IMG/VR virus record: IMGVR_UViG_3300005605_000008
Coordinates: 1 to 35,940 of that record
Strand: one strand, 5' to 3'
Source: a virus
DNA: 35,940 nucleotides
Under the pieces are notes generated by a model. The model was not told the DNA's origin. It worked only from the letters and a program-made list of their open reading frames with translations, and searched no databases. Each line of letters opens with the position of its first letter. Position 1 is the stretch's first letter. The translations under genes and the position numbers were made by a program. This document shows positions 9,466 through 15,732 of the stretch, piece by piece.

Positions 9466-9846
9466 TTAAAATTTATTTTTCCATTTTGGATATTCTTTAT
9501 TAGCCCATTTTTCAGCATCTTCTTCAAATTTATTATCATCGTGAAAATCACCACCTTTTTGTATAGCTAATTCACCATATTGATGATATAACCTTTCATA
9601 TTTTTTAGCACCCATTTTCTTTCTATCTAAAGCGTGTTTTATTTCGTGTAAAACCGTTATAATAAAATCCTTGACAGTTGGGTAACTTTTTCGTAAATTT
9701 ATAGTGTCAGTTGTCCAATTATAATCACCCTTATCTTTACCAGTAGTAATTTTAACTTTAGACTTTAACTTATGTAGTTTTACAATCTGTTGAGCTGTAT
9801 CAACAATATCCATTCTTTCTATTAATAAATTTTTTAATTTAATCAT
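9466..9846 (-). CDS. HExxH metallopeptidase-like protein with MIKLK N-terminus
   Basis: A 126-residue protein starting MIKLKNLLIER. The zinc-binding helix is VLHEIKHALD (H67, E68, H71). A later acidic helix, KFEEDAEKWANKEY (~107-119), could give the third ligand (E108, E109 or E112), as in ImmA/IrrE-type or other gluzincin folds. The middle has a DTINLRKSYP strand-turn typical of small zincins. There is no signal peptide or membrane segment. The start overlaps the end of the PAP2 gene by 8 bases. The N-terminal leader with L-I-E at positions 8-10 matches three neighbouring genes and looks like a capsid-targeting peptide with a prohead-protease site, which would make this a head-packaged peptidase. 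The peptidase call is good; packaging is inference. Confidence 0.72.
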   Translation of the reverse strand: MIKLKNLLIERMDIVDTAQQIVKLHKLKSKVKITTGKDKGDYNWTTDTINLRKSYPTVKDFIITVLHEIKHALDRKKMGAKKYERLYHQYGELAIQKGGDFHDDNKFEEDAEKWANKEYPKWKNKF

Positions 9847-10471
9847 GTTTAAAAGCTCTATACATAATACCAGCTATTTTCTTACCATATTGTTTATCTG
9901 ATGGGAAATGTGCTTTTGCTAATAATCTACTTTGTGCTATTGCTTCACTCAACTGGTCTATCTGATTTGACATAGTTGGTAAATAAGATTTTAAAACCCA
10001 ACCAACCAAATATCCTTGAACTGCATGACCACTTGGATATGATGGTGTTTTCATACTATCTAATTTAGTTCCATTTAGATTCATACCATAAAACTCTGCG
10101 ATTTGATATGGTCTTGGTCTATTGTATTTATACTTCAAATATAAAATATCTCTCGAAGATTGTTTAACAACACTTTCAATCAATTCAATATATTCTTCTT
10201 CATTTATTCCATTTTGATCTAATAATTCACCAAAAGCTTTGGGTATATCATCATAAAGTTCGATAGACTCTCTATCACCTTCTTCTAAATTAGTTATATA
10301 TTTAAGTTCTTTTAAAGTTGTTTTACTATCATTTTCTGGAGGTAACTGCTGTGGGAAAACCATTACAGAAAAATTAGGGGCTTCCTTAACCATCTTTTTT
10401 TTATGTTTGGGTTTAATGACATTTGTATATTTCATTTCCCTCAAAGTAAGTAAATCTTTTAACTTAATCAT
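9839..10471 (-). CDS. Soluble PAP2-superfamily phosphatase with MIKLK N-terminus
   Basis: From ATG 10471 the product is 210 residues. An upstream ATG at 10492 is possible, but 10471 forms an ATGA overlap with the preceding stop and gives the MIKLKDLL leader shared with neighbours. All three PAP2 / vanadium-haloperoxidase signatures are intact: K113-x6-R120-P121 (KYKYNRPRP), PSGH at 146-149 and S181-R182-x5-H188-x3-D192 (SRLLAKAHFPSD). No clear transmembrane helices are visible, unlike lipid phosphatases of the PgpB type, so it is more like soluble class A acid phosphatases. The substrate could be a phospholipid headgroup, a nucleotide or another phosphomonoester. The leader contains L-R-E at 10-12, a candidate gp21-type cleavage site. 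A PAP2 enzyme delivered with the genome would be unusual. Confidence 0.85.
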   Translation of the reverse strand: MIKLKDLLTLREMKYTNVIKPKHKKKMVKEAPNFSVMVFPQQLPPENDSKTTLKELKYITNLEEGDRESIELYDDIPKAFGELLDQNGINEEEYIELIESVVKQSSRDILYLKYKYNRPRPYQIAEFYGMNLNGTKLDSMKTPSYPSGHAVQGYLVGWVLKSYLPTMSNQIDQLSEAIAQSRLLAKAHFPSDKQYGKKIAGIMYRAFKHD

Positions 10472-10842
10472 CTTTGTAACCACTTCTTCCATAAACTATA
10501 ATCAATAATGTTTGAAGTTTTTGGTTCTAAATCTTTTGGTTTACCAGTACCTCTTTTTTTAATATTAATTGTATAGGCTGTTTTACCTTTTGGATTTATA
10601 ACAAATACTCCACCAGGAAGATTACTAATTTGATATCCTTTTGCTACAAAAAACTTCAGACTTTCTTTTTTATAAATCATTTTATTTCCACCAGGACCCG
10701 CAGTAGACAATTGTCCAGTTGGTTTACTATTACTACCAAGTATGTAAACATAAAAAGGTCTCTTTACGGTAAAATGTTGAGTATCACTGCCGTATAATCC
10801 GTGTTTATATGCTTCTTTTATTAAATCTTTTAATTTAATCAC
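10468..10842 (-). CDS. Hypothetical protein with MIKLK leader, GTG start
   Basis: A 124-residue protein. The start is GTG at 10842, forming GTGA with the stop of the gene before it. The leader MIKLKDLIKEA closely matches three adjacent genes and contains I-K-E, a good fit to the [IL]xE consensus cut by T4-type prohead proteases. The rest is basic and beta-rich (FYVYILGSNSKPTG, GGVFVINPKGKTAYTINI), with Gly/Pro turns and no cysteine, signal peptide or membrane helix. No enzymatic motif is recognised. Its place between two other leader-bearing genes and the tight overlaps suggest the four are made together, plausibly as internal head proteins. Confidence 0.75.
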   Translation of the reverse strand: MIKLKDLIKEAYKHGLYGSDTQHFTVKRPFYVYILGSNSKPTGQLSTAGPGGNKMIYKKESLKFFVAKGYQISNLPGGVFVINPKGKTAYTINIKKRGTGKPKDLEPKTSNIIDYSLWKKWLQR

Positions 10843-11156
10843 TTTAGTGCCCTCATTACATCTATTGGTTTTACATTCTCATCACCCATATAAGCTATAT
10901 CTTCTGGGTTTTTAATAATTTTTTTGATTGTGTTTTTTTCTCTTGATGTTAATGTTATTGGTTTTTCATCTAACGACATTCCAGTTGCATATCCAACTCC
11001 ACTAACATATTCTCTTCTCATATTGAAATAAACGACTTTCCACTTACCAGCTGGAGCTCTATCTACAACTAATTCAACTTCTTTACCTCTACCACCTAAC
11101 CCAACACGAGCTGAACCTACTTTAATTTCACTTATTAATTCTTTTAATTTAATCAT
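10839..11156 (-). CDS. Hypothetical basic protein with MIKLK leader
   Basis: The 105-residue product starts at ATG 11156, which overlaps the preceding stop as TAATG. A longer reading from 11171 adds only MGKKI and would break both the coupling and the shared leader. The leader MIKLKELISEI includes I-S-E, a candidate prohead-protease site. The body has a strand-rich section (KWKVVYFNMRREYVSG) and a C-terminal helical part (TSREKNTIKKIIKNPEDI). Overall it is basic, without cysteines, signal peptide or catalytic motif. Function is unknown. It is the first of the four leader-bearing genes in transcription order. Confidence 0.75.
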   Translation of the reverse strand: MIKLKELISEIKVGSARVGLGGRGKEVELVVDRAPAGKWKVVYFNMRREYVSGVGYATGMSLDEKPITLTSREKNTIKKIIKNPEDIAYMGDENVKPIDVMRALK

Positions 11157-11308
11157 TATCTTCTTCCCCACATTGGTGTTTGAACTCCTTTTTCTTCTTG
11201 TTTAGCTAAATATTTTTTATGTTGTGCTGAAGTTCTACCCTCAGTAGCCCATTTCTTGTTTAGTGCTGCTTTTTTACGTTTTCTATCTTTTGCTTTTCTA
11301 TTTGGCAT
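11156..11308 (-). CDS. 50-aa strongly basic hypothetical protein
   Basis: A short frame encodes 50 residues beginning MPNRKAKDRKRKKAALNKKW and ending GVQTPMWGRR, with about one third Lys/Arg. It is predicted to be one or two charged helices with no hydrophobic core, consistent with a nucleic-acid-binding or intrinsically disordered peptide. Both ends are TAATG overlaps: its ATG shares a base with the thioredoxin-like stop and its TAA shares a base with the next ATG. Perfect tiling between two genes is the main reason to accept it. Function is unknown. Confidence 0.75.
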   Translation of the reverse strand: MPNRKAKDRKRKKAALNKKWATEGRTSAQHKKYLAKQEEKGVQTPMWGRR

Positions 11309-11718
11309 TAGTTAGTACTCCTTCTTCTTTTATTTGTTGGTGGATAATCTATACCCATTTTTATATCTATCTCAGTAACTGCATTCTTACCATCAATAGT
11401 TGCTTTCCATTTTTTAATAGGTTTACCATCTTTATATAAAACTACAGATGGAAATGTTCTCAATTTATTTCTACGTGTTTCTCTGGGTGTATCTTTCGTA
11501 TCTGCGTGAAATATCTTCGTACCTTTATGTCCCTCTATACCCATAAACTTATCTATACTACATACACCAGCCCATCCTGCACAAAACTCAACTACAGAAA
11601 ACCCTTTTGCTGTCTTTACTGCAAAATCTGCATCCGTTATAGGATTTTCTTTCTTCACTACCTCATATTGTGCACTTAATGAACCAATCATCATTAACAT
11701 CATTAACATTTTTCTCAT
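11308..11718 (-). CDS. Exported thioredoxin-fold protein with degenerate active site (AxxC)
   Basis: A 136-residue protein with an N-terminal signal peptide (MRKMLMMLMMIGSLSAQ, cleavage expected before Q17). The thioredoxin fold is seen in the strand VVEF, the active-site loop at 46-53 (CAGWAGVC) and the cis-proline loop TFPSVVLYKDGKPI (P90). The usual WCxxC has become W-A-G-V-C: the nucleophilic first Cys is Ala50, Cys53 remains, and an extra Cys46 sits three residues before the Trp-Ala pair. It therefore probably cannot act as a normal dithiol reductase but may bind, hold or isomerise partners in the periplasm. The tail (NKRRRSTN) is basic. It lies between the MshEN-domain gene and the basic peptide gene in the envelope module. 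Confidence 0.8.
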   Translation of the reverse strand: MRKMLMMLMMIGSLSAQYEVVKKENPITDADFAVKTAKGFSVVEFCAGWAGVCSIDKFMGIEGHKGTKIFHADTKDTPRETRRNKLRTFPSVVLYKDGKPIKKWKATIDGKNAVTEIDIKMGIDYPPTNKRRRSTN

Positions 11719-11720
11719 AA

Positions 11721-12281
11721 CTATTTCCTATCTCGCTTTTTAGCTAATTCAACTTTCAGTTCAACGATTTCTTCTTCAAGTTTTTCAACTTGTTCTTCTA
11801 AATCTGAAACTGCGGCCTCTAACCCTCCGACTTGAGTTTTATATTGTTCCATAGAACTCGGCCAGTTATATCCTGTAAGTCTTGATGGATATTCTTCCTC
11901 ATATATATTATCTATCTTTGGAAGTTCTTTTGCTTCTTGTATTTCACCTATCATCATATAATAAAATCCAACAAATGTTGCTATACCAACTCCAGCACTA
12001 ATTATAGTTTTGACTGATAAAGTAAATTTTGTATTTTCACTCAATTCTTTTTTCATAACCTTTTCCTCTGTAACTTCGTTTTCATTCCATCTTGATTTAG
12101 GACCGTTATTCATCATAACTTCAGTCATATCGTCTATAGTTAAATATCCTAACTCAACTAAAATTTCACCTAATTTTCTATTATCACCAGTTTCTTGCAT
12201 GGCAAGAGCCTTGTTCAACTGTCTTTTAGTTAAAACATCTCCATCTAATAATATATCCCCCAACTTTTTACCGCTAACCAT
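11721..12281 (-). CDS. MshEN (GspE N-terminal)-like domain, membrane-anchored, with external coiled coil
   Basis: The 186-residue protein has three parts. Residues ~4-58 resemble the MshEN / T2SSE N-terminal domain, with tandem motifs KLGDILLDGDVLTKRQLNKAL and KLGEILVELGYLTIDDMTEVM (abutting helices ~20 residues each). Residues ~88-112 are one transmembrane helix. Residues ~150-182 are a Glu/Lys coiled coil. MshEN domains of pilus and secretion ATPases bind cyclic di-GMP. Here the second motif is close to consensus, but the first has Asp15 where Gly is usual, and the final Gln of motif 2 is absent, so nucleotide binding is uncertain. There is no ATPase domain. N-in topology would place the coiled coil in the periplasm. 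A ribosome site (AGGAGAA) precedes the start. Confidence 0.7.
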   Translation of the reverse strand: MVSGKKLGDILLDGDVLTKRQLNKALAMQETGDNRKLGEILVELGYLTIDDMTEVMMNNGPKSRWNENEVTEEKVMKKELSENTKFTLSVKTIISAGVGIATFVGFYYMMIGEIQEAKELPKIDNIYEEEYPSRLTGYNWPSSMEQYKTQVGGLEAAVSDLEEQVEKLEEEIVELKVELAKKRDRK

Positions 12282-12296
12282 TATTTTATTCTCCTA

Positions 12297-12530
12297 TTAT
12301 GAGCTTTTTTTCCCGCCCATAACTTTTTCTACTCCAGCTATTCCGAAACAACCTAATGTAATATATAGAAAACTATTATACACAAAATCGTTTATGGGTA
12401 ATTCCATACCGAAATATCCAGTTACCAAGTCTGTCATACTATACATAGTCATGACAGCAAATGACATAAAACCTATTATTGTTTTTTCGTTAAAATCATT
12501 CTCATCTTTGAAAATGTCTTTGAATGCCAT
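12297..12530 (-). CDS. Putative holin (77 aa, two transmembrane helices)
   Basis: A 77-residue protein with a charged N-terminus (MAFKDIFKDENDFNEKT), two hydrophobic helices (~18-39 and ~47-68) joined by a short loop (GMELPINDF), and a polar Lys/Ser C-terminus (GGKKSS). Size and layout match class II holins, which open the inner membrane to time lysis. A similar N-terminal motif is, from memory, common in small membrane proteins of marine T4-like phages. No endolysin was recognised in the window; the nearest enzyme-like neighbour is the 104-aa Cys-His-Asp protein. Holin function is inference from form. Confidence 0.6.
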   Translation of the reverse strand: MAFKDIFKDENDFNEKTIIGFMSFAVMTMYSMTDLVTGYFGMELPINDFVYNSFLYITLGCFGIAGVEKVMGGKKSS

Positions 12531-12531
12531 T

Positions 12532-12672
12532 TTACTTCCCCTGTTTTATTTTTTCCCTTATCTTTATTATTCTCTCTTTCAAATCTTTTTTCACCATCAT
12601 CATATCTTTTGGTGTTACTTTAATTCTTTTCTTTCCGATTTCTCTCGGTTCATCTATGTGAAATGTTTTCAT
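12532..12672 (-). CDS. 46-aa basic hypothetical protein
   Basis: A short frame encodes 46 residues starting MKTFHIDEPREIGKKRIKV and ending in a Lys/Arg/Glu helix. Its ATG shares one base with the stop of the 81-aa gene (TAATG), and its TAA is one base from the holin start. There is no signal peptide or membrane helix. The N-terminal DEPREIGKKRIKVTP piece looks like a beta hairpin and the rest a single amphipathic helix. Function is unknown. Close tiling with both neighbours is the evidence that it is translated. Confidence 0.68.
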   Translation of the reverse strand: MKTFHIDEPREIGKKRIKVTPKDMMMVKKDLKERIIKIREKIKQGK

Positions 12673-12917
12673 TAATTACTCTTTGAAATTTTAACTGTTG
12701 TTCCACTATCTGATTTTGATGTAGTCCTAACAACTTTTTTAATTGGTTGTGATACTTTTTTTACAGGTTGAGTTTTTATTTTTTCTAACATATCCTTAGC
12801 CTCTTCTACTTTAACTCTTGCTTCGTTTGCAGCATCTCTATTTCCTTCTAACATTCTACGTCTTAATTCCATTTCCGCCTTATCAACTATCTTATTCGCT
12901 TCTTTCAAATCAACCAT
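12672..12917 (-). CDS. 81-aa coiled-coil hypothetical protein
   Basis: The protein has 81 residues. Residues ~3-48 form a highly charged helix (heptad-like Ala/Leu/Val with Glu/Lys/Arg), then a Pro/Lys/Val-rich stretch with near repeats (QPVKKVSQPIKKVV), then a Ser/Thr/Lys tail. It lacks cysteines, signal peptide and membrane segment. It has its own ribosome site (AGGAGAAAAG). Perhaps a small structural or scaffolding component; no function can be assigned. Confidence 0.7.
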   Translation of the reverse strand: MVDLKEANKIVDKAEMELRRRMLEGNRDAANEARVKVEEAKDMLEKIKTQPVKKVSQPIKKVVRTTSKSDSGTTVKISKSN

Positions 12918-12927
12918 AACTTTTCTC

Positions 12928-13242
12928 CTAACGTGGTGGTTTTAAATCCCAAGGTCCCCAATGTTTCTTTCTCAATACTTTTATACTCACTTGTTCAGGA
13001 GTATACTTATAAAGTTTAGTTCCCTTTACAGGTGCTTTTAATAAAGCATAATATAATTGTTTTGGAAAATTAATATCATTTCCATTACTCTTATCAATAC
13101 ATTTTCCTTTGTATTCTACCCAACAATGTCCAAATGGTTTTCCATCGGTTTGAAGAATACCAACTCCATGTACTAATCTAGCTGAATCATCCATACCGAT
13201 AATTTCTCTACCATTAGCAGCGTAACAATCTCCTTTTGACAT
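12928..13242 (-). CDS. 104-aa protein with possible Cys-His-Asp catalytic triad
   Basis: The protein begins MSKGDCYAANGREIIG and contains GHCWVEYKGKCIDKSNG at 38-54. Cys6, His39 and Asp50 occur in the order and local settings (G-D-C-Y at a helix start, H in a strand, D in the next strand) seen in papain-like or transglutaminase-like small enzymes. Two more Cys (40, 48) are present. The C-terminus is basic and aromatic (KKHWGPWDLKPPR). It could be a cysteine peptidase, amidase or lysis enzyme, or a non-enzymatic relative. I recall similar short GHCWVEY proteins in marine phages but know no function. Its start shares a base with the stop of the 40-aa gene. Confidence 0.65.
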   Translation of the reverse strand: MSKGDCYAANGREIIGMDDSARLVHGVGILQTDGKPFGHCWVEYKGKCIDKSNGNDINFPKQLYYALLKAPVKGTKLYKYTPEQVSIKVLRKKHWGPWDLKPPR

Positions 13243-13364
13243 TATGGTAATTTACTCCAAACATCCATAAATCTTATAAATCCATACATAATATACATTA
13301 AAATACTTCCTGCCGCTACATGTAATAAATATTCAATTGTATTTAATATTGTTTCAATCTTCAT
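13242..13364 (-). CDS. 40-aa single-pass membrane peptide
   Basis: A short frame encodes 40 residues: a short N-terminal helix (MKIETILNTIEYLLH), one hydrophobic helix (~16-33) and a short tail ending DVWSKLP. The start overlaps the previous stop as ATGA, and the stop overlaps the next start as TAATG. Small membrane peptides in phage late regions often aid lysis or modify the envelope, but nothing specific can be claimed. Exact tiling supports translation. Confidence 0.68.
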   Translation of the reverse strand: MKIETILNTIEYLLHVAAGSILMYIMYGFIRFMDVWSKLP

Positions 13365-14080
13365 TTCCAATCCCATATTTTAACTAAATTATAAGTTACT
13401 CCTACACCTATAGTTGGTGTAGTTAATCCAGTATCACTATTATATAGAATACCTAACATTGGTCCTATTGAAATTTGATTTCTCGGTGGTTTTATTTTCA
13501 ATATCTCACTACTACCACCTTTTATTTTCAAATTCAAAAATTCACTATCAGGATAGATTGCTCTATATTCATATCTATCCAATTTTTCTAATTCAGGTGG
13601 ACCTAAATTAAGTTCACCTGAAAAATCGGCTATTGTTTTAGATTCAACTATTTTATTATCACGAATCCGTAAACCAGTTCTGCCGAACACTTTTATATAA
13701 TTATCTTGTGTTCCAAATTCCTGTAAAAATGGAACAGTAGATGACTCATAACTTAATAAATCTAACTGTAAAGCCTCTACGGTATCAATCAAATTTTGTA
13801 ATCTTTGTTCGTATTCTTTACTCCAACGAACTATATCATATAAATCTTTAGATAATCTCTTTAGTTGTTGTTCTTGAGTATCACTATCTATTTGTAATCT
13901 TCTCGTAACTGTAGATATACTATCAATTGAAGATTCATTTTTAACTATAAGTTGTTCTTGTCTTGTACTATCTTCTTTTAGAAAGTCGTATTCTTCTTTA
14001 GCATATTTATATCTTATTGTAAAAATAGATAAAACAAATATAACATTTATAGCTATACCTAATAAGGTATCTTTTGTCAT
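13361..14080 (-). CDS. Inner-membrane-anchored coiled-coil protein with beta C-terminus
   Basis: A 239-residue protein. Residues ~6-24 form one transmembrane helix, ~28-110 a long coiled coil (TRQEQLIVKNESSIDSIS onward), and ~130-239 a beta-rich domain ending in GPMLGILYNSD and TPTIGVGVTYNLVKIWDWK. The ending resembles a pair of outer-membrane-type strands. A single anchor, a periplasm-length coiled coil and a C-terminal beta unit could bridge inner and outer membranes, as i-spanins and efflux adaptors do. It is coupled (ATGA) to the CsgG-like gene before it, so it may form a complex with the CsgG-like proteins. No family was recognised with certainty; similar proteins occur in phages of Bacteroidota. 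Confidence 0.62.
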   Translation of the reverse strand: MTKDTLLGIAINVIFVLSIFTIRYKYAKEEYDFLKEDSTRQEQLIVKNESSIDSISTVTRRLQIDSDTQEQQLKRLSKDLYDIVRWSKEYEQRLQNLIDTVEALQLDLLSYESSTVPFLQEFGTQDNYIKVFGRTGLRIRDNKIVESKTIADFSGELNLGPPELEKLDRYEYRAIYPDSEFLNLKIKGGSSEILKIKPPRNQISIGPMLGILYNSDTGLTTPTIGVGVTYNLVKIWDWK

Positions 14081-14715
14081 TTTAAACTTACCGACGCGTC
14101 ATCTATTGCTTTTCTTAAAGCACCACCCAATTCACTATTACTAAAAGGAACACCATCTTCTTCAATCTGTAAACCTGTAGCAGATATCTTTGTATCAATC
14201 TCACCCATACCTCTACTTGTGGTTACTTTACCAGTAGCATTCTCTGTTAATAATATATTCAACCTTACTTGTGTTTTTGTTTTTCTACGATTGAATATAC
14301 CAACAATACTAAATGCTTCGTTTGGTCTACCAATATAAACTATCTCTGCTGATACTGTAAAATTAGCATCACTATCATCAGTTAAAATATAATCTGATTC
14401 TTGAAATGACTCTTGTAATAGTTGTTGTATTCCCATAGTGATTCTATCATCTTTGATACCAACATTCTCACTCGTACCTACAAACTTAGATACAGTTAAT
14501 GTTGGTCTAATTAAATCAGCATCTATAATCGCTGGAACTGGTAGATTTTGAGCTTTAGCTTCTTGTCTTGCCTGTTCTCTACGTTCATTAGCTTCATTTT
14601 TCATCCGTTGTATTTCTACTTGAGCAGTAGCAACACTACATAATGTAATTGTTAATACTCCTAAAGTAAATATTTTGAATCCCAAACGTAATACTTTAGT
14701 TTTAATATAATTCAT
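14077..14715 (-). CDS. CsgG-like secreted protein (second copy)
   Basis: A 212-residue protein with a signal peptide ending ATAQ (~32), a charged helix (EIQRMKNEANERREQARQEA) and a C-terminal domain of CsgG type. The domain has RPTLTVSKFVG, a MGIQQLLQESF helix, ANFTVSAEIVYIG, then KTQVRLNILLTENATGKV and GGALRKAIDDASVSL. These follow the order of elements in CsgG: first strand, helix, GSI strand, membrane hairpin region, TGEI strand and final helix. There is no lipobox Cys at the cleavage site, unlike canonical CsgG and the sibling at 15733-16395. CsgG forms nine-subunit export pores in the outer membrane for curli. The ribosome site is GGGGAT. Assignment is by eye and homology is remote; LpoB-like is another possibility. 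Confidence 0.6.
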   Translation of the reverse strand: MNYIKTKVLRLGFKIFTLGVLTITLCSVATAQVEIQRMKNEANERREQARQEAKAQNLPVPAIIDADLIRPTLTVSKFVGTSENVGIKDDRITMGIQQLLQESFQESDYILTDDSDANFTVSAEIVYIGRPNEAFSIVGIFNRRKTKTQVRLNILLTENATGKVTTSRGMGEIDTKISATGLQIEEDGVPFSNSELGGALRKAIDDASVSLK

Positions 14716-14726
14716 ATTTATATCCC

Positions 14727-15725
14727 CTAAAAATAAGTTCCAAATAAAATACTGAAAGTCTTATCTCGTTCCCCATAATCATTAACTACGGTGTTATATC
14801 CCATTGAAACACCTAAATTAAAGGAGAATGCCGTACCTAATTTCCAATCCATTGATATAGTTGGCATAAAAATGATAGGACTTCTCAGTAATAAATATCT
14901 ATCATCTGGATTATTACCTTCATAATATCTCCACAAAGTATAAGCAATATAGTTAGAAAAAGTAATTGTATTACCACCAATTATTTTAAATGGAAATCTT
15001 TGTCCATATACCATTGTTATATTTGCAAAGTCATTACCACTAACACTTCCATAACTACCTGTTAAAACGAATGCTTCTGCGTTTTTCTTCTGTAATGATT
15101 TCGCAAATGAAGTAGATAATAACCAATCCCATCCCTCAAATGTTTTATATGTTAACCCACTTCCATTCAATACTACGTTTTGTTTTTTAGCTGTAAATTT
15201 AAATCCTTGTCCATATGTAAGAGAACCTTTTCTTAAATCATCTGTAAAGTTAAAATTACCATCGTGTCGTTTACTACCATCAAATGATGTTGCAGTATAG
15301 ACACTATTAAAAGATGTTATCCATCTTTCTTCACCTTGTGTAGAACGAATTGCATAATTTACCTGTTGTGGTGTAGATGAAATATCTTCTCCACCACCCT
15401 CATCTTTACTAAATTGTTCACTAACATTTTCTGCAATTACTGATGATAATATTTCTTCAGCAACTTTTACGGCACAGGGAAATAAGTCCTCAAAGTCTTT
15501 ATAAACACTTTGTGTCCATCTTTCTAAATCACCATTTAATACTTCTTGTAATGTAAAGAACTTAGTACGATTGTAGTAAGTTACGTGAAATCCTTGTTGT
15601 TCACCACTAATTACTACATTAGTACGAACTACAGTTTGTTCACAAGGGTCTATATAAGAATAGAAGAATGATTGGGCAGAAACACTACTCCAAAGTAAAA
15701 AAATTAATATAAGTTTCTGCCACAT
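14727..15725 (-). CDS. Secreted outer-membrane beta-barrel-like protein (332 aa)
   Basis: The signal peptide (MWQKLILIFLLWSSVSAQ) is followed by a small N-terminal domain with two Cys in IDPCEQT and LFPCAVKV, likely a disulphide. A linker rich in Glu/Asp/Gly comes next. Residues ~125-332 alternate polar and hydrophobic residues with aromatic belts (WITSFNSVYTATSF, LTYKTFEGWDWLLSTSF, TFSNYIAYTLWRYYEG), and the C-terminus ends in Phe (ILFGTYF), the standard outer-membrane barrel signature. It sits between two CsgG-like genes, so a role in the same export or surface structure is likely. I do not recognise a named family. Confidence 0.65.
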   Translation of the reverse strand: MWQKLILIFLLWSSVSAQSFFYSYIDPCEQTVVRTNVVISGEQQGFHVTYYNRTKFFTLQEVLNGDLERWTQSVYKDFEDLFPCAVKVAEEILSSVIAENVSEQFSKDEGGGEDISSTPQQVNYAIRSTQGEERWITSFNSVYTATSFDGSKRHDGNFNFTDDLRKGSLTYGQGFKFTAKKQNVVLNGSGLTYKTFEGWDWLLSTSFAKSLQKKNAEAFVLTGSYGSVSGNDFANITMVYGQRFPFKIIGGNTITFSNYIAYTLWRYYEGNNPDDRYLLLRSPIIFMPTISMDWKLGTAFSFNLGVSMGYNTVVNDYGERDKTFSILFGTYF

Positions 15726-15732
15726 TCATCTT

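Noticed and set aside
12010-12675. Plus-strand open frame of 221 codons
   Set aside because: It lies antisense over the MshEN, holin-like and basic-peptide genes, which have ribosome sites and coupled junctions. The translation is low-complexity Phe/Ser/Leu, as expected of an antisense shadow in AT-rich DNA.
14715-14722. T4-type late-promoter motif TATAAATA on the minus strand
   Set aside because: It overlaps the start codon of the CsgG-like gene, so a transcript starting downstream of it would miss that start. Chance occurrence is likely in AT-rich DNA.
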